Position numbers and translations under genes: made by a program
Assembly (NCBI GenBank): GCA_913052485.1
Contig: CAJXDN010000003.1
Location: 68,602-108,832 of the forward strand
DNA length: 40,231 bases
Direction of reading: 5' to 3'
Source of the DNA: an uncultured Flammeovirgaceae bacterium
GTDB lineage: Bacteria > Bacteroidota > Bacteroidia > Cytophagales > MED-G16
Shown here: one piece after another, positions 24,936 through 32,437 of the stretch
How positions within the stretch are numbered: the first letter of the stretch is position 1
Layout of the letters: every line of letters begins with the position of its first letter
The notes under the pieces: model-generated
Databases searched by the model: none
What the model was told of the DNA's origin: nothing
The model's input: only the letters and a program-made list of their open reading frames with translations

Positions 24936-25864
24936 TGAGTGATAAAAAGGTTGATATATTAATAATTGGTTCTGGTCCTGCAGGATACACTGCAGCAATA
25001 TATACATCTAGAGCTGGTTTAAATACATTATTGTATAAAGGAGATCAACCTGGTGGACAATTGACCATCACCTCTGATGTTGAAAATTATCCTGGTTACC
25101 CTGATGGAGTTATGGGGCCGGAGATGATGGTTGATTTTGAGAAACAAGCTGGTAGATTTGGTGCTGAGGTTAAGTCTGGTATGATTTCATCAGTTAATTT
25201 TTCTTCAGGAGAATTGATTGCTTTTTCTGATTCTAATGAGAAAATAATTGCAAAATCTGTTATTATATCTACAGGTGCATCAGCCAAATGGTTAAATCTT
25301 GAGTCTGAACAGAGGTTGAATGGAAAGGGTGTATCTGCCTGTGCAGTTTGCGATGGGTTTTTCTTTAGAGGTCAAGACGTTGCAGTTGTTGGAGGGGGTG
25401 ATACTGCAGCTGAGGAGGCTCTTTATTTATCTAAACTTACAAATAAAGTTCATCTGGTTATTAGAAGAGATGAGATGAGAGCGTCAGTAATTATGCAGAA
25501 TAGGATAAAAGAGAATGACAAAATTGAAATTCATTGGAATTCTGAGATAATGGAAATTAAGGGCGATGAGTCTGTAGAAGGCATTGACATTTTAAATAAT
25601 GTTACTAAAGAGATTACAAACATATCTTTAGGTGGGGTATTTATAGCAATAGGACATCAGCCTAACACTGATATTTTTAAAGATTACTTAAACCTTGATG
25701 AGAGTGGGTATATATTAACAAAACCAGGAAGTACAGAAACTAACGTTCCAGGTGTTTTCGCAACTGGTGATGCCCAAGATAAAATATATAGACAGGCAGT
25801 TACTGCTGCAGGATCAGGTTGCATGGGAGCTTTAGACGCAGAGAGATATATTTCAAATAATTAA
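24935..25864 (+). CDS. trxB: Thioredoxin-disulfide reductase
   Basis: A 309-residue low-molecular-weight thioredoxin reductase. The FAD-binding site is GSGPAGYTA (12-20), the redox-active disulfide is CAVC (Cys136 and Cys139, followed by DG), the NADPH site is GGGDTAAEEA, and the C-terminal FAD block is GVFATGDAQD. It passes electrons from NADPH to thioredoxin. It overlaps pnp by one base and sits 2 bases before bshB1; the pairing of a thioredoxin reductase with a bacillithiol gene suggests a shared thiol-redox transcript. A bacillithiol-disulfide reductase function is a less likely alternative, since CAVCDG is the TrxB motif. Confidence 0.95.
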   Translation: MSDKKVDILIIGSGPAGYTAAIYTSRAGLNTLLYKGDQPGGQLTITSDVENYPGYPDGVMGPEMMVDFEKQAGRFGAEVKSGMISSVNFSSGELIAFSDSNEKIIAKSVIISTGASAKWLNLESEQRLNGKGVSACAVCDGFFFRGQDVAVVGGGDTAAEEALYLSKLTNKVHLVIRRDEMRASVIMQNRIKENDKIEIHWNSEIMEIKGDESVEGIDILNNVTKEITNISLGGVFIAIGHQPNTDIFKDYLNLDESGYILTKPGSTETNVPGVFATGDAQDKIYRQAVTAAGSGCMGALDAERYISNN

Positions 25865-25866
25865 TT

Positions 25867-26580
25867 ATGGTTGATGTTTTAGTGATTTTGGCACATCCTG
25901 ATGATGCTGAATTATGTTGTGCGGGTACTCTTTTGTCTTCAATAGAAGATGGTCTAAAGGTTGGTATGGTTGATTTAACAAGAGGAGAGTTAGGAACTAG
26001 GGGAACTGATAAGATAAGATTAGAGGAAGCTGCTAATGCTGCTAATGTAATTGGTGCAGAATTTAGATTTAATTTATGTCTAAGAGACGGCTTTATTAGT
26101 TCAGACGAGGAATCATTAATGAAAGTGGTAGAACAAATTAGAAAACATCAGCCTAAAATTATAATTACTAATTCAAGGAAAGATAGGCACCCTGATCATG
26201 AAGCAGCATCTAGATTGGTAAAAAAAGCCTGTTTTTTATCTGGTTTGGTTAAGATCAACACAAAATTTGAAGGAGAAAATCAGTCTCCGTGGAGACCAAA
26301 ATCAATTTTATATTCTATTCAAAACAATTATGTAGATCCTGACTTTGTTATAGATATAACTAAGTTTTATGATAAGAAAGTAGAGGCTATAAATTGTTTT
26401 AAAAGTCAGTTCTACGATCCAAAAAGTAATGAACCAAAATCCTTCATTTCATCGAAAGAGTTCATGAATTTTATTAACTCTAGGGCTATAGAGATGGGGC
26501 ATTCAATTGGTGTTGTATATGGTGAAGGATTTACCTCTGAGAATAAACTTCAAATTAATTCTTTGGATAGTATTATTTAA
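25867..26580 (+). CDS. bshB1: Bacillithiol biosynthesis deacetylase BshB1
   Basis: A 237-residue LmbE-fold zinc deacetylase. The metal motif is AHPDDAE (9-15), followed by VDLTRGELGTRGT and NSRKDRHPDHEAAS with the third zinc ligand, and later VIDITKFYDKKVEAI and FKSQFYDP. These blocks match BshB1 of Bacillus and Bacteroidota, which removes the acetyl group from GlcNAc-malate during bacillithiol synthesis. The usual G-C-G after DDAEL is CCA here (DDAELCCAGT). bshA and bshC are not in the window. It is convergent with pdxH, overlapping by 4 bases. Confidence 0.92.
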   Translation: MVDVLVILAHPDDAELCCAGTLLSSIEDGLKVGMVDLTRGELGTRGTDKIRLEEAANAANVIGAEFRFNLCLRDGFISSDEESLMKVVEQIRKHQPKIIITNSRKDRHPDHEAASRLVKKACFLSGLVKINTKFEGENQSPWRPKSILYSIQNNYVDPDFVIDITKFYDKKVEAINCFKSQFYDPKSNEPKSFISSKEFMNFINSRAIEMGHSIGVVYGEGFTSENKLQINSLDSII

Positions 26581-27212
26581 GGATAGAGTTTACTCAGCTC
26601 CCAGTTTCCTGATTTTTTTTCGTAAAGTATTCTATCATGCATTCTTGAAGATCTACCTTGCCAAAATTCTATTGATATTGGTTTAATAAGGTATCCTCCC
26701 CAGAAGTCAGGATATGGTATATTTTCATCTTTGAATTTATTTTCATAATGCACAAATCTTTCTGTTAAATCTTTGGAGTCTTCTAACTTTTTACTTTGTT
26801 TAGAAGCCCACGCGGCGATTTTACTTTTTCGTGGCCTTGAGTTAAAGTATTTTATGGAATCTTCGGTTATTAGTTTAGTCGCAGTCCCTTTTATTACAAT
26901 CTGTTTTTCAATCTTTTTCCATAAAAAAACTGAGGATACAATATTATTTTTTTGAATATCGACACCCTTTTTACTTGTGTAGTTTGTAAAAAAAATAAAT
27001 CCATCTCTTGAAATATCTTTAAGTAAAACTGTTCTTGAGTTAATTGAGTTATCATTTAATGTTGATAGAACCATAGCATTTGGTTCAATAACCTTTTTTT
27101 TTTCAGCGAATTTAAACCAGCTCTTAAATTCATTAATTGGGTCACTGTCGAAGTTTTTTAAATCAACTATTTCTCCAGAATAATCTACCCTTAAGTTTTG
27201 AATTCCTTTCAT
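26577..27212 (-). CDS. pdxH: Pyridoxamine/pyridoxine 5'-phosphate oxidase
   Basis: A 211-residue FMN enzyme making pyridoxal 5'-phosphate. It shows the N-terminal LRVDYSGEI, the FMN-binding SRTVLLKDISRDGFIFFTNY, FLWKKIEKQIVIKGTA, FNSRPRKSKIAAWASKQS and the C-terminal signature IEFWQGRSSRMHDR. Length matches the family (~215). PLP made here would serve TrpB and the dehydratase in this window among many others. It is divergent from yqgE with only 20 bases between start codons, so the promoters of the two genes must overlap or lie in the coding regions. Confidence 0.95.
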   Translation of the reverse strand: MKGIQNLRVDYSGEIVDLKNFDSDPINEFKSWFKFAEKKKVIEPNAMVLSTLNDNSINSRTVLLKDISRDGFIFFTNYTSKKGVDIQKNNIVSSVFLWKKIEKQIVIKGTATKLITEDSIKYFNSRPRKSKIAAWASKQSKKLEDSKDLTERFVHYENKFKDENIPYPDFWGGYLIKPISIEFWQGRSSRMHDRILYEKKSGNWELSKLYP

Positions 27213-27232
27213 AATTAAATTATATTGATAGT

Positions 27233-27802
27233 ATGGATTTCAACTATTTTAACTTTAAATCTAGTAATAAAGTTGCTAAAGGTAGTCTAATTTTTTCTCA
27301 ACCTTTAATGCAAGATCTAAACTTTAACAGATCCATTATCTTAATATGTGAACATAATTCAGAAGGTAGTTTTGGTTATAAATTAAATGATAAGATAAAG
27401 CCTAGTTCAATCCAAACGGATATTGATCCAATGATAAAAAACTATTTATTTTCAGGTGGTCCAGTTGAAACCTCAAATTTAAATTTTATCCATAATTCTC
27501 AAGAAATCAAAGATTCAGAAAGAATTAGTAAGAATGTATACCTTGGTGGAGAGTTAGAATCAATTCTTGATCGCAAATTGGATTATAAGATTGATGTTAA
27601 GTTTTTTTCAGGCTATTCTGGGTGGTCTCAAAATCAATTAGAAACTGAGATAGAGGATAATTCTTGGATAGTAGTAAATGAGTATGATTATAGTATAATA
27701 TTTAAGGAAATTGATGATAATTTTTGGTCTAAATTTTTGTCAAATCAGGGAATAAAAAATAAAATATTTTCTAATTATCCGAAAGACTCCTCAATGAATT
27801 AA
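27233..27802 (+). CDS. YqgE/AlgH family protein (DUF179)
   Basis: A 189-residue protein of the YqgE/AlgH family: KGSLIFSQPLMQDLNFNRSIILICEHN at the N-terminus (read in two blocks), GYKLND, FSGGPVE, YLGGELE, and the hallmark FSGYSGWSQNQLETEIEDNSW. The family is widespread, its biochemical role is not settled, and the old alginate-regulator name comes from Pseudomonas. Length is normal. It is followed 21 bases later by the DUF349 gene, which seems to have its own promoter. Confidence 0.9.
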   Translation: MDFNYFNFKSSNKVAKGSLIFSQPLMQDLNFNRSIILICEHNSEGSFGYKLNDKIKPSSIQTDIDPMIKNYLFSGGPVETSNLNFIHNSQEIKDSERISKNVYLGGELESILDRKLDYKIDVKFFSGYSGWSQNQLETEIEDNSWIVVNEYDYSIIFKEIDDNFWSKFLSNQGIKNKIFSNYPKDSSMN

Positions 27803-27811
27803 AATATTAAT

Positions 27812-27819
27812 TAAATTTG
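27812..27819 (+). promoter_or_regulatory. -7 promoter element for the DUF349 gene
   Basis: TAAATTTG followed by CC, an exact TAnnTTTG match. The ATG at 27824 lies only 4 bases beyond the element, so transcription would begin at or next to the start codon: a leaderless mRNA. Confidence 0.5.
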
Positions 27820-27823
27820 CCAC

Positions 27824-29518
27824 ATGTCTGAAAATGATAAAAAAAAATTAGTTGAGAAATCTGAAAATAAAAAGACAGATAAATTAACTACTAAAACTAT
27901 TTCTGAAGAAAAGTCACTGCCTGAAAAGCCTGTTCAAGAATCGAAACCACTGTCTGAAGAGACTGTTCAAGAATCGAAACCACTGTCTGAAGAGCCTGTT
28001 CAAGAATCGAAACCACTGTCTGAAGAGCCTGTTCAAGAATTGAAATCAACCCTTGAAAATAGTGATAATTCTCAATCTAATGCTGATCTTGATCCCATTA
28101 AAAAGATAAAGAAAAAGAAAGAAATCGTCAGGAATTTAAGAGACTTGGTCAATGGAGTCGAAGATAAAGACACATTTAACAAAGTCAAAGAGTTACAAAA
28201 CTTATGGAAAGAGATTGGACAGGTAGAGAATTCAAAAGACAGATCATTATGGACAACTTATAATGCTTTACTTGACAGGTTTTATGATAATAGAGGAATT
28301 TATTATGAGCTCAAAGACTTAGATAGAAAAAAGAATTTAGAGCTTAAATCTGCGATATGTGATAAGGCAGAGTCCCTAATTAATGACTCAAATGTTATGA
28401 GGTCCGTTTCGAAGCTAAATGAGCTTCATTCTGAGTTTAAACATATTGGCCCTGTAAGTAAGGATTTTCAAGATAAGATATGGGATAGACTTAAGAAAGC
28501 ATCAGATGAAGTGTACAAGAAGAAAAAAGAGTTTATATCAAATATTAAGGTCTCACTTAATGAAAACTTTGAGAAAAAATCAAGTTTACTAGATGAGATA
28601 ATATCACTCAAAAATTTTAAATCTGATAATATAAGAGAATGGAACTCTAAGACAAAGATTGTTTTATCCTTAAAAGATAAATGGAATTCAATTGGAGGAA
28701 TACCTAAGCCGTCATCTAAAAATATCAGTAAAGAATTCTGGAACTCTTTTAAAGAATTCTTTGCTAATAAATCGAATTTTTTTAAGAAAATTGACGAATC
28801 GTATAATTCTAATCTTAACAAGAAACAAGATCTAATTGATAAGGTTAATTCTTTAAAAAATAGCGATAAGTGGGAAGAGACATCTAAACAAATTCAGCTT
28901 ACACAAAAGGAGTGGAAAAAAATAGGTAAGGTTCCAATTAAAAAGAAAGACTCAATTTATAATGAATTTAAAGAGGCATGTGATTTCTTCTATGAGAGGA
29001 TGAGAGTCGAGGATAAGGACACAATAAAAATGTATGAGGATAACTTCTCTAAAAAAATTGAGATCTGTGAAAAAATTGAAGCACTTCTAGATAGTGACTC
29101 ATTTGATCAAGATCAATTTTTCAAGCATCAAGTTAGATTTCTAGAAATAGGCCATGTACCTAAAGATAAAATAGATAAGGTAAAAGAGAAGTTCAAGTAT
29201 ACCATTGAGTTAGTTGTAGAAAAATCTTCTAAATCTATGGATAAGGATGATTTTGATAAATTTAAATTTATTGTTGAACTTAATTCACTTGCTAAAAATC
29301 CTTACTCTAAAAGTAAGATTATTAAGAAAAAATCGGATATTATAAAAAAAATAAATTTAATACAGTCTGAAATTAAAAATCTAAAAAACAATATTTATTA
29401 TCTGAAAGAATCTGTTGCTGCTGATAATTTAAAGAAGGAATACATGGAAAAAATTAATAATTCTGACAAGGAGGTAGAATCTCTAAAGCTTCAACTTAAT
29501 CTTATTAATAAAGTTTGA
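27824..29518 (+). CDS. DUF349-repeat protein with repetitive N-terminal linker
   Basis: A 564-residue, highly charged, mostly helical cytoplasmic protein. Residues ~1-100 are a low-complexity Lys/Glu/Pro region with four 11-residue repeats around PVQESKPLSEE (~32-75). Several DUF349 repeats follow, each ~70 residues with the recurring W...IG pattern (LWKEIGQV ~125, FKHIGPV ~205, WNSIGGIP ~290, WKKIGKVP ~365, FLEIGHVP ~440). The C-terminus is a coiled coil (~505-560). DUF349 proteins in Bacteroidota have no firm function. Its stop overlaps a TTG start of the dehydratase gene (TTGA). Confidence 0.82.
   Translation: MSENDKKKLVEKSENKKTDKLTTKTISEEKSLPEKPVQESKPLSEETVQESKPLSEEPVQESKPLSEEPVQELKSTLENSDNSQSNADLDPIKKIKKKKEIVRNLRDLVNGVEDKDTFNKVKELQNLWKEIGQVENSKDRSLWTTYNALLDRFYDNRGIYYELKDLDRKKNLELKSAICDKAESLINDSNVMRSVSKLNELHSEFKHIGPVSKDFQDKIWDRLKKASDEVYKKKKEFISNIKVSLNENFEKKSSLLDEIISLKNFKSDNIREWNSKTKIVLSLKDKWNSIGGIPKPSSKNISKEFWNSFKEFFANKSNFFKKIDESYNSNLNKKQDLIDKVNSLKNSDKWEETSKQIQLTQKEWKKIGKVPIKKKDSIYNEFKEACDFFYERMRVEDKDTIKMYEDNFSKKIEICEKIEALLDSDSFDQDQFFKHQVRFLEIGHVPKDKIDKVKEKFKYTIELVVEKSSKSMDKDDFDKFKFIVELNSLAKNPYSKSKIIKKKSDIIKKINLIQSEIKNLKNNIYYLKESVAADNLKKEYMEKINNSDKEVESLKLQLNLINKV
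27917..28048 (+). repeat. Four tandem 33-bp repeats inside the DUF349 gene
   Basis: Four head-to-tail 33-bp units start at 27917, 27950, 27983 and 28016. Units 2 and 3 differ by only two bases, while units 1 and 4 are more diverged. The period is a multiple of three, so the frame is kept, giving 11-residue repeats in the N-terminal linker. The near identity at DNA level points to recent slippage. Confidence 0.92.
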
Positions 29519-30468
29519 ATTTTCCACACCTAGAAAGCTTTTACTCAGTTTTAGAAATTATAGAGCCTTACATAAATAGGACACCTATAATAACATCCTC
29601 ATCAATTAATAAAAAGTTTAATTTGGATATTTACTTTAAATTAGAGTTGATGCAGAAGACAGGATCCTTTAAGGCTAGAGGTGCAGTAAATAAGGTTTTA
29701 AAATTAAGCGATGAGGAAAGGTTAAGAGGTGTTGTAGCCATATCAGCTGGAAATCACGCGCAGGCAACATCTTGGGCTTGCTCTCAGTTCGGTATAAAAT
29801 CAAAAATTGTTATGCCGCACACCGCATCTAAATCAAAAATTAATGCAACTAAATCATATGGTGGTGATGTGGTACTCACAAAAGGAAAAATGATGGACAC
29901 TTGTCAGGAGTTAATTGATAAGGAAAACTTGATATTTGTACATCCATTTGATGACCAAGATATCATCTCAGGGCAGGGAACAGTATCTCTTGAGGTAATA
30001 AATGAAATTAAGACATTAGACTATGCTTTTATTAGCATAGGAGGTGGTGGATTAATATCAGGTATGGCATGTTTCTTGAAACAGATAAATCCTAATATTA
30101 AAGTAATTGGTGTAGAACCCGTTAATTCTAATGTCATGACTAAAAGTATAGAATCTGGTAAACCACAAAATTTTGATACATTAAAAAATAAGACGATAGC
30201 AGATACTTTGGCGGCTCCTTTCGCTGGGAATCTTACTTTTGAATATGTTAAAAAATATGTCGATGAAATTATCAATGTTTCCGAAGAGGAGATGATTGAA
30301 TCTCTAAAGGTGATGATTGAAAGATTAAAGATTGTGCCAGAACCTGCTGCCTCTGCATGTTTTGTCCCGATAATTTTCAATAAATTAAAAATTCCTAATA
30401 AATCAAAATGTCTGGTAGTTGTCTGTGGTGGAAATATTGATCTCTCAAACATTAAGTCTCTATTTTGA
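29515..30468 (+). CDS. Threonine ammonia-lyase / serine-threonine dehydratase (no ACT domain)
   Basis: A 317-residue fold-type II PLP enzyme. The PLP lysine is Lys53 in TGSFKARGA, the substrate loop is ISAGNHAQATSWA, and the phosphate-binding glycine loop is SIGGGGLISG. The C-terminal regulatory ACT domain of biosynthetic IlvA is absent, so it is more like the catabolic dehydratase (TdcB) or a serine racemase; any of these could fit. The start is a TTG at 29515 overlapping the preceding TGA; no ATG lies near enough to keep the N-terminal helix (HLESFYSVLEIIEPYINRTP). It is followed by another TTGA junction. Confidence 0.9.
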   Translation: MNFPHLESFYSVLEIIEPYINRTPIITSSSINKKFNLDIYFKLELMQKTGSFKARGAVNKVLKLSDEERLRGVVAISAGNHAQATSWACSQFGIKSKIVMPHTASKSKINATKSYGGDVVLTKGKMMDTCQELIDKENLIFVHPFDDQDIISGQGTVSLEVINEIKTLDYAFISIGGGGLISGMACFLKQINPNIKVIGVEPVNSNVMTKSIESGKPQNFDTLKNKTIADTLAAPFAGNLTFEYVKKYVDEIINVSEEEMIESLKVMIERLKIVPEPAASACFVPIIFNKLKIPNKSKCLVVVCGGNIDLSNIKSLF

Positions 30469-31361
30469 AGGTTAAGATTCTTTTTTTCTTATTTCTTATT
30501 TGCTCTACTCCCTTATTTTCATTAGACTCTACAAAAAATAAAATAGATAAAAATTTTTATAAATTTCTTGTAGTAGAGGGGGCAGTTCTAACAGGTGCCA
30601 TGTCATACCTTAAAAATGAGTGGTATTCAGATAAGAAAAGAGTACCTTTCCATTTCTATAACGACCTAAAGGGTTGGAATCAAATCGATAAGTTTGGGCA
30701 CTTCTATGCCTCATATATTGAAAGTAATGTAGGTTACTCCCTAATGAAAAAATTTAATTTTTCCGAGAGGCAATCTCTCTACATAGGAGGTTTTCAGGGT
30801 CTTATCCTTGAGACGCCAATTGAATTTTTTGATGCTTACTATGATGGTTGGGGTTTTTCCATATCTGATATGGTTGCAAATGCTTTTGGATCTCTTTTTT
30901 TTATTTACCAGCAGAAGTTATTTGGTGAACAGATTATTAGGCCAAAGTTATCATTTAGTAGATCTTTATATGCTAGAAATGCAAATGGTCTGCTAGGCAA
31001 GAATAATTTATTTTCTGAGTTTGTTTATGATTATAACGGATACACCTACTGGTTTTCCTTCTCTCCTAAGAGGCTATTCAATTTAAAGAAAATACCAGAG
31101 TGGATTAACTTTTCTGTAGGTTACGGGTCTGATGGCATGATTGGAGAGTTTGAAAATAGACTAAGTTATAGGGGAGTTGAAATCCCTAATTATAAGAGGT
31201 ATAGGCAATTTTATTTATCACTTGATATTGATTTTTCAAAGATTAAGACGAATTCTAGATTCATGTCTCACGTGTTTAATGCCCTCAGTTACATTAAAAT
31301 TCCTCTACCTACCATTGAGTTTTCAAATAAGAAGGTAAGAGGTCACCTTTTTTACTTCTAA
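30465..31361 (+). CDS. DUF2279 (YfiM-like) exported protein
   Basis: A 298-residue protein with a signal peptide immediately after a TTG start (VKILFFLFLICSTPLFS). Conserved blocks are WNQIDKFGHFYASY and FDAYYDGWGFSISDMVANAFGS (given in part), typical of the DUF2279/YfiM family. The rest is strand-rich with a likely outer-membrane or periplasmic location. Function is unknown. The start codon overlaps the stop of the dehydratase gene as TTGA; the exact placement of the signal peptide supports the TTG. Confidence 0.75.
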   Translation: MKVKILFFLFLICSTPLFSLDSTKNKIDKNFYKFLVVEGAVLTGAMSYLKNEWYSDKKRVPFHFYNDLKGWNQIDKFGHFYASYIESNVGYSLMKKFNFSERQSLYIGGFQGLILETPIEFFDAYYDGWGFSISDMVANAFGSLFFIYQQKLFGEQIIRPKLSFSRSLYARNANGLLGKNNLFSEFVYDYNGYTYWFSFSPKRLFNLKKIPEWINFSVGYGSDGMIGEFENRLSYRGVEIPNYKRYRQFYLSLDIDFSKIKTNSRFMSHVFNALSYIKIPLPTIEFSNKKVRGHLFYF

Positions 31362-31368
31362 ATTTAAA

Positions 31369-31400
31369 CTTATCTCTAGAAATGATGATAAGATTTTTTT
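31369..31400 (+). terminator. Weak candidate terminator after the DUF2279 gene
   Basis: CTTATC (31369-31374) pairs with GATAAG (31387-31392) around a 12-base loop and is followed by A and seven T. The stem is short and AT-rich, so this is only a possible intrinsic terminator, placed where one would be expected between the DUF2279 gene and the tRNA promoter. Confidence 0.35.
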
Positions 31401-31416
31401 CTTTTTAAATTGATAT

Positions 31417-31424
31417 TATATTTG
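31417..31424 (+). promoter_or_regulatory. -7 promoter element for tRNA-Thr
   Basis: TATATTTG followed by CG, an exact TAnnTTTG match, 16 bases ahead of the tRNA 5' end. A T-rich stretch, but no TTTG, lies at the -33 position. Confidence 0.6.
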
Positions 31425-31440
31425 CGAGAAATTAAAATTA

Positions 31441-31513
31441 GCCTCGTTAGCTCAGATGGTAGAGCAAGTGATTTGTAATCACTAGGTCGCTGGTTCGATC
31501 CCGGCACGAGGCT
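31441..31513 (+). tRNA. tRNA-Thr (anticodon TGT)
   Basis: A complete 73-nt cloverleaf. The acceptor arms GCCTCGT and ACGAGGC pair perfectly, the D arm is GCTC...GAGC, and the anticodon stem GTGAT/ATCAC surrounds loop TTTGTAA with anticodon TGT. The T arm is GCTGG TTCGATC CCGGC (one G-C adjusted pair) and the discriminator is T. CCA is not encoded. It reads ACA and related threonine codons. Confidence 0.96.
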
Positions 31514-31575
31514 CTCAGGTTAAATAAGAATTTATTTTTTATTTATATTTTTACTACCTAATTAAAATTTATACT

Positions 31576-32424
31576 ATGAAATTAATTTACACTTTATGTT
31601 TTTCACTACTATGTTTTTATGGTTTCTCCCAATTAAAGACACCCTCTGCAAGTACAGCTTCTAAAGTTGAGCAGACAGTTGGATTAACTGAGATAGAAGT
31701 TGAATATAATAGACCTTCGAAGAGGGGTAGAGATATTTTTGGGAATTTGGTTCCTTTCGGAAAATTATGGAGAACAGGTGCAAATAGTGGCACCGAGATT
31801 AGTTTCTCATCCGATGTCTCGATCAATGGTGAGAATATCAAGGAGGGTACATACTCAGCTTTTTCTATACCAAATGAGGATAGCTGGAGTATAATACTCT
31901 ACTCAGATACTGACCTGTGGAGTGTGCCAAGGAACTGGGACGAGAGTAAGGTAGTTTTTCAATCTGATTTTGCAACAAACGTATACAACAGTCATACTGT
32001 TGAGACATTCACAATATCATTCGATAACATAACTAATAACGACGTTAACCTTGTATTCTCGTGGGACGATACTTTCGTACAAGTTCCCATAGAAGTACCT
32101 ACCAGACAACTTGTAGAGAATCAAATTGAATCAGTTATGGACGGTGACCCTAAATCAAGTGATTATTACTCTGCGGCTGTATATTATCTACAAGAAAACA
32201 ATAAACTTGATATTGCTCTGAAATGGATGAACAAAGCTATGGAAATGACAGAAAATCCTAGGTTCTTTCAACTTAGACAACAGTCATTAATCCTAGCCGC
32301 TAATGGTAAGTACAGGGAAGCTGTAAAAATTGCCAAAAAATCTTTAGAGCTATCGGTTAAGGCTAATAACCAAGATTATATTAAAATGAATAACGATTCC
32401 ATCGAGGAGTGGTCAAATATGTAA
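31576..32424 (+). CDS. Exported DUF2911 protein with C-terminal TPR-like helices
   Basis: A 282-residue protein with a signal peptide (~3-18, cleavage near FSQ). The DUF2911 domain is at ~20-170: PSASTASKVEQTVGLTEIEVEYNRPSKRGR (given as recognised blocks ASKVEQTVG and YNRPSKRGRDIFG), VPFGKLWRTGAN, INGENIKEGTYSAF. A helical region at ~185-280 is TPR-like (DIALKWMNKAMEM, YREAVKIAKKSLEL). DUF2911 is common in Bacteroidota and has no established activity. It follows tRNA-Thr after 62 bases and precedes the CotH protein gene by 13 bases. Confidence 0.87.
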   Translation: MKLIYTLCFSLLCFYGFSQLKTPSASTASKVEQTVGLTEIEVEYNRPSKRGRDIFGNLVPFGKLWRTGANSGTEISFSSDVSINGENIKEGTYSAFSIPNEDSWSIILYSDTDLWSVPRNWDESKVVFQSDFATNVYNSHTVETFTISFDNITNNDVNLVFSWDDTFVQVPIEVPTRQLVENQIESVMDGDPKSSDYYSAAVYYLQENNKLDIALKWMNKAMEMTENPRFFQLRQQSLILAANGKYREAVKIAKKSLELSVKANNQDYIKMNNDSIEEWSNM

Positions 32425-32437
32425 TCAGAACTAGAGA

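Noticed and set aside
27917-28048. Repeats as a CRISPR array
   Set aside because: The units are head to tail without spacers and stay in the reading frame of the DUF349 gene.
31331-31353. Possible hairpin AAGGT...ACCTT with T run at the end of the DUF2279 gene
   Set aside because: It lies before the stop codon, has only five pairs, and a separate candidate is present after the gene.
31523-31540. AAATAA/TTATTT hairpin with T run after tRNA-Thr
   Set aside because: Six A-T pairs only; expected by chance in such AT-rich sequence.
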